Shown here piece by piece: positions 5,633 to 7,581 of a stretch of DNA of 7,581 bases. The stretch lies in assembly GCF_004570345.1 (NCBI RefSeq), contig NZ_SPQM01000188.1, forward strand, positions 1 through 7,581, in the 5' to 3' direction. The translations under genes and the position numbers were made by a program. The notes beneath the pieces are model-generated. The model ran no database searches. It was not told the DNA's origin and was given only the letters and a program-made list of their open reading frames with translations. Every line of letters begins with the position of its first letter. Position 1 is the stretch's first letter. This DNA is from Blastococcus sp. CT_GayMR20 (GTDB taxonomy: Bacteria; Actinomycetota; Actinomycetes; Mycobacteriales; Geodermatophilaceae).

Positions 5633-6604
5633 TCACGGGGTCACCGCCATGAGCTCGGCCGCGCCGCGGTCGAGCAGTTCCGCAGCCAGCGCCCGCCCGA
5701 GGGCGGCGGCGTCCGGCAGGGGCCCGGTCACCGAGCCGCGGACGGCGTCGCTGCCGTCGATCGCGGTCACGGATGCCCGGAGGAACAGTTCGGGGCCGTC
5801 CTCGCCCTCGGCCACCTCGGCGTAGGCCGCGACGGGGGCGCTGCACCCGGCCTCGAGCGTCGCGAGCGTGCTGCGCTCGGCGACCACGCAGGCGCGGGCG
5901 GAGGTGTCCTCGAGCCGGCCGAGCAGCTCGCGGGTGCGGGCGTCGCTCGTCCGGCACTCGACGGCCAGGGCACCCTGCGCCGGTGCGGGCAGCACCTGCA
6001 GGGGGTCGAGGGTCTCGGTGATGACGTCGAGCCGGCCGAGCCGGGACAGCCCGGCGCGGGCGAGGACGACGGCGTCCAGGTCCCCGGCCTGCCCGCCCAG
6101 CCCGGCCACCCGGCCGAGCCGCGTGTCCACGTTGCCGCGGATCGGCACGACGTCCAGCCCGAGCCCCAGGGCCCGCAGCTGGGCGACCCGGCGGGGTGCG
6201 CCGGTGCCCACCTTCGAGCCGGGCGGCAGCTCGCCGAGGGTGAGCCCGTCGCGCGCGACGAGGGCGTCGCGCGGGTCCTCCCGCCCGGGGACGGCGGCCA
6301 GGATGAGGCCCGGCTGCGGTGCGGTGGGCAGGTCCTTGTAGCTGTGGACGGCGAGGTCGACGCTGCCCTCGAGCAGCGCCCGGCGGATCGCGGCGACGAA
6401 CACCCCGGTGCCGCCGAGCTGGGTGATCGCCTCCGACGATCGGTCGCCCTCGGTCACGATGTGCACGAGCTCGACCGGGGTGCCGGTGGCCTCGGTGATC
6501 GCGTCGGCGACGGCCTGGGACTGCGTGCGGGCGAGGGCGCTCGCCCGGGTGCCGAGCCGGAGGGTCGCCGTGACGGTCGTCCTCGAGGTGAGGGCCCCGG
6601 TCAC
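5633..6604 (-). CDS. hemC: Porphobilinogen deaminase (hydroxymethylbilane synthase)
   Basis: A 323-residue cytoplasmic enzyme that polymerises four porphobilinogens into hydroxymethylbilane for HemD. Conserved blocks are RLGTRASALARTQS (16-29), the substrate-side VHSYKDLPTAP (86-96) with catalytic Asp91, EDPRDALV (109-116), GTGAPRRVAQL (133-143), IRGNVDTRLG (155-164) and LPAPAQGALAVECR (205-218). Cys254 in LEAGCSAPVAAY is the residue that carries the dipyrromethane cofactor. Domains 1 and 2 and the C-terminal domain 3 are complete. The GTG at 6602-6604 forms a GTGA overlap with the hemA stop and has GGAGG 4 bases upstream; a second GTG at codon 11 (VTATLRLGT) is an alternative start nearer to the conserved core but lacks the overlap. 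hemA and hemC adjacency is usual in actinobacteria. Confidence 0.97.
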   Translation of the reverse strand: MTGALTSRTTVTATLRLGTRASALARTQSQAVADAITEATGTPVELVHIVTEGDRSSEAITQLGGTGVFVAAIRRALLEGSVDLAVHSYKDLPTAPQPGLILAAVPGREDPRDALVARDGLTLGELPPGSKVGTGAPRRVAQLRALGLGLDVVPIRGNVDTRLGRVAGLGGQAGDLDAVVLARAGLSRLGRLDVITETLDPLQVLPAPAQGALAVECRTSDARTRELLGRLEDTSARACVVAERSTLATLEAGCSAPVAAYAEVAEGEDGPELFLRASVTAIDGSDAVRGSVTGPLPDAAALGRALAAELLDRGAAELMAVTP

Positions 6605-7581
6605 GTTGCCTCCCCCGCCCGCTCCGGGTCGACGGTGACGGCGTCCGACAGCTCCTCGACCGGGGTGTCGATGCCCAGGCCGAACAGCGCGCGCAGTGCA
6701 CCGGCGTAGTCGGTCTCACCGGCCGAGGCGGCCAGCTCCTTCACCCGGACGGTCGGCTCGTGCAGCAGCTTGTCGACCACCCGGCGGACGGTGCGGGCGA
6801 TCTCCGCCCGGGCGCGGGCGTCGAGGTCGGGCAGCCGGCCGGCCAGCCGCAGCAGCTCCGCGTCGACGACCTCGGCGGCCTGGGTGCGCAGCGCGGAGAC
6901 GGTCGGCGCGACCTCTGCGGCCTGGCGCTCGGCGCGCAGCAGCGCCGTCTCGGTCTCGACCAGGGCGTGCGCGGCCGCGATGTCGTCGGCGGCCACTCCG
7001 GCGGTGGGCCGTCCCGGCGTGGCGGCGCGCTCCCCCTGCAGCAGAGCCAGATCCACGACGTGCACGCCCGGCAGGGCGCTGACACCGGGATCGACGTCCC
7101 GGGGGAGGGCGAGGTCGACGACCACGAGCGGCCGGGTCCGTCCCGTCATGGCGGTGGCGACCACGTCGGTGCCCACCACGAGGCCGGTCGCGCCGGTGCA
7201 GGTGACGAGCACGTCCGCGGCGGACAGCTCCGTGGGGAGGTCGGCCAGTGCCGCGGCCCGCCCGTCGACGCTGTCGGCCAGCCGGGCGGCGTGCGCCTCG
7301 GTGCGGCTGCTGACGACGACGGCGGCCCCGCGGCGGGCCAGCGTCGTCGCGGCCAGGGCGCCCATGGACCCGGCGCCGACCACCAGCACCGACCGTCCGT
7401 CGAGGCTGCCGATCCGCTGCTCGGCCCGGTCGAGGGCGACGGAGACGAGCGAGGCGCCGGCCCGGTCGATGCCGGTCTCGGTGTGCACCCGCTTGCCGAC
7501 CCGCAGGGCCCGCTGGGCGACCGGGTGCAGGGCCCGGCCGACGGTGCCCTCCTGGCGGGCGAGGGCGTAGGCGGCCCGAAG
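6601..7581 (-). CDS. hemA: Glutamyl-tRNA reductase, 5' end beyond the window
   Basis: The reading frame is open to the right edge, giving the last 326 residues of a protein usually about 420-450 long; the missing part (roughly 110-130 residues) is the catalytic domain with the active-site cysteine. The first visible residues read LRAAYALARQEGTVGRALHPVAQRAL, trimmed here at the catalytic-domain end; RVHTETGI follows at visible 31-38. The NADPH-binding domain is marked by VLVVGAGSMG (visible 65-74) and VVDLALPRDVDP (visible 154-165). The C-terminal helical dimerisation domain has RRVVDKLLHEPTVRVKELA (visible 266-284). The enzyme reduces glutamyl-tRNA to glutamate-1-semialdehyde, the committed and usually rate-limiting step, feeding HemL in the same operon. 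The GTG at 7486-7488 is an internal Val codon of the conserved motif, not a start. It ends in a GTGA overlap with hemC. Confidence 0.96.
   Translation of the reverse strand, partial: LRAAYALARQEGTVGRALHPVAQRALRVGKRVHTETGIDRAGASLVSVALDRAEQRIGSLDGRSVLVVGAGSMGALAATTLARRGAAVVVSSRTEAHAARLADSVDGRAAALADLPTELSAADVLVTCTGATGLVVGTDVVATAMTGRTRPLVVVDLALPRDVDPGVSALPGVHVVDLALLQGERAATPGRPTAGVAADDIAAAHALVETETALLRAERQAAEVAPTVSALRTQAAEVVDAELLRLAGRLPDLDARARAEIARTVRRVVDKLLHEPTVRVKELAASAGETDYAGALRALFGLGIDTPVEELSDAVTVDPERAGEAT
6609..6616 (-). promoter_or_regulatory. Ribosome binding site of hemC
   Basis: GGGGGAGG on the minus strand, ending 4 bases before the GTG at 6602-6604. It lies in the last codons of hemA and supports the overlapping GTG rather than the later GTG at codon 11. 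Confidence 0.65.

Noticed and set aside
5613..5640. G-quadruplex on the plus strand near the hemC-hemD gap
   Set aside because: There are two G5 runs and a later G4 run, but the spacing to the third run is about 11 bases and a fourth clear run is missing, so the canonical pattern is not met.
4201..5652. 483-codon plus-strand open frame antisense to hemD
   Set aside because: It mirrors the codon structure of hemD, has a biased Gly/Arg/Asp/His composition and shows no motif. It is a high-GC shadow.
5571..6719. 382-codon minus-strand frame overlapping hemC in another phase
   Set aside because: The product is an Arg/Pro/Gly-rich low-complexity sequence and it covers the well-supported hemC frame.
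7486..7488. GTG as the start of hemA
   Set aside because: The frame continues upstream to the window edge and encodes conserved glutamyl-tRNA reductase sequence (GKRVHTETGI), so this GTG is an internal valine codon.

Overview
The window is very GC-rich, with almost exclusively G/C third positions, tightly packed genes and frequent GTG starts. This is typical of a high-GC actinobacterium. Gene order and protein sequence resemble the hem cluster of mycobacteria and other mycolic or pseudonocardial actinomycetes. A Pseudonocardiales-like host is my guess, but the genus cannot be fixed from the sequence alone.

All real genes lie on the minus strand, so the operon reads from the right edge to the left edge. 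In transcription order they are: hemA (glutamyl-tRNA reductase, 5' end off the window), hemC (porphobilinogen deaminase), a fused SUMT-like/uroporphyrinogen-III synthase gene (hemD), hemB (5-aminolevulinate dehydratase), a 160-residue two-helix membrane protein, hemL (glutamate-1-semialdehyde aminomutase), a histidine-phosphatase family protein, a lipoprotein thioredoxin of the TlpA/ResA type, and the first 15 codons of ccdA.

The biochemistry is coherent. HemA and HemL make 5-aminolevulinate from glutamyl-tRNA (C5 route), HemB makes porphobilinogen, HemC makes hydroxymethylbilane, and HemD closes the ring to uroporphyrinogen III, the branch point for heme, siroheme and cobalamin. The left end switches to cytochrome c maturation (system II): an extracytoplasmic thiol reductase and CcdA, which passes reductant across the membrane. 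One transcript could therefore supply both tetrapyrrole precursors and the redox machinery that prepares apocytochrome c for heme attachment.

Six of the eight junctions are 4-base stop/start overlaps (four GTGA, two ATGA). Only hemC-hemD (58 bases) and tlpA-ccdA (2 bases) have a gap, and there is no intergenic stretch over 300 bases. I see no RNA gene, mobile element, CRISPR array, promoter or convincing terminator. The system is mostly known; the least described parts are the 160-residue membrane protein, the phosphatase-like protein, and the apparently non-catalytic methyltransferase half of HemD.
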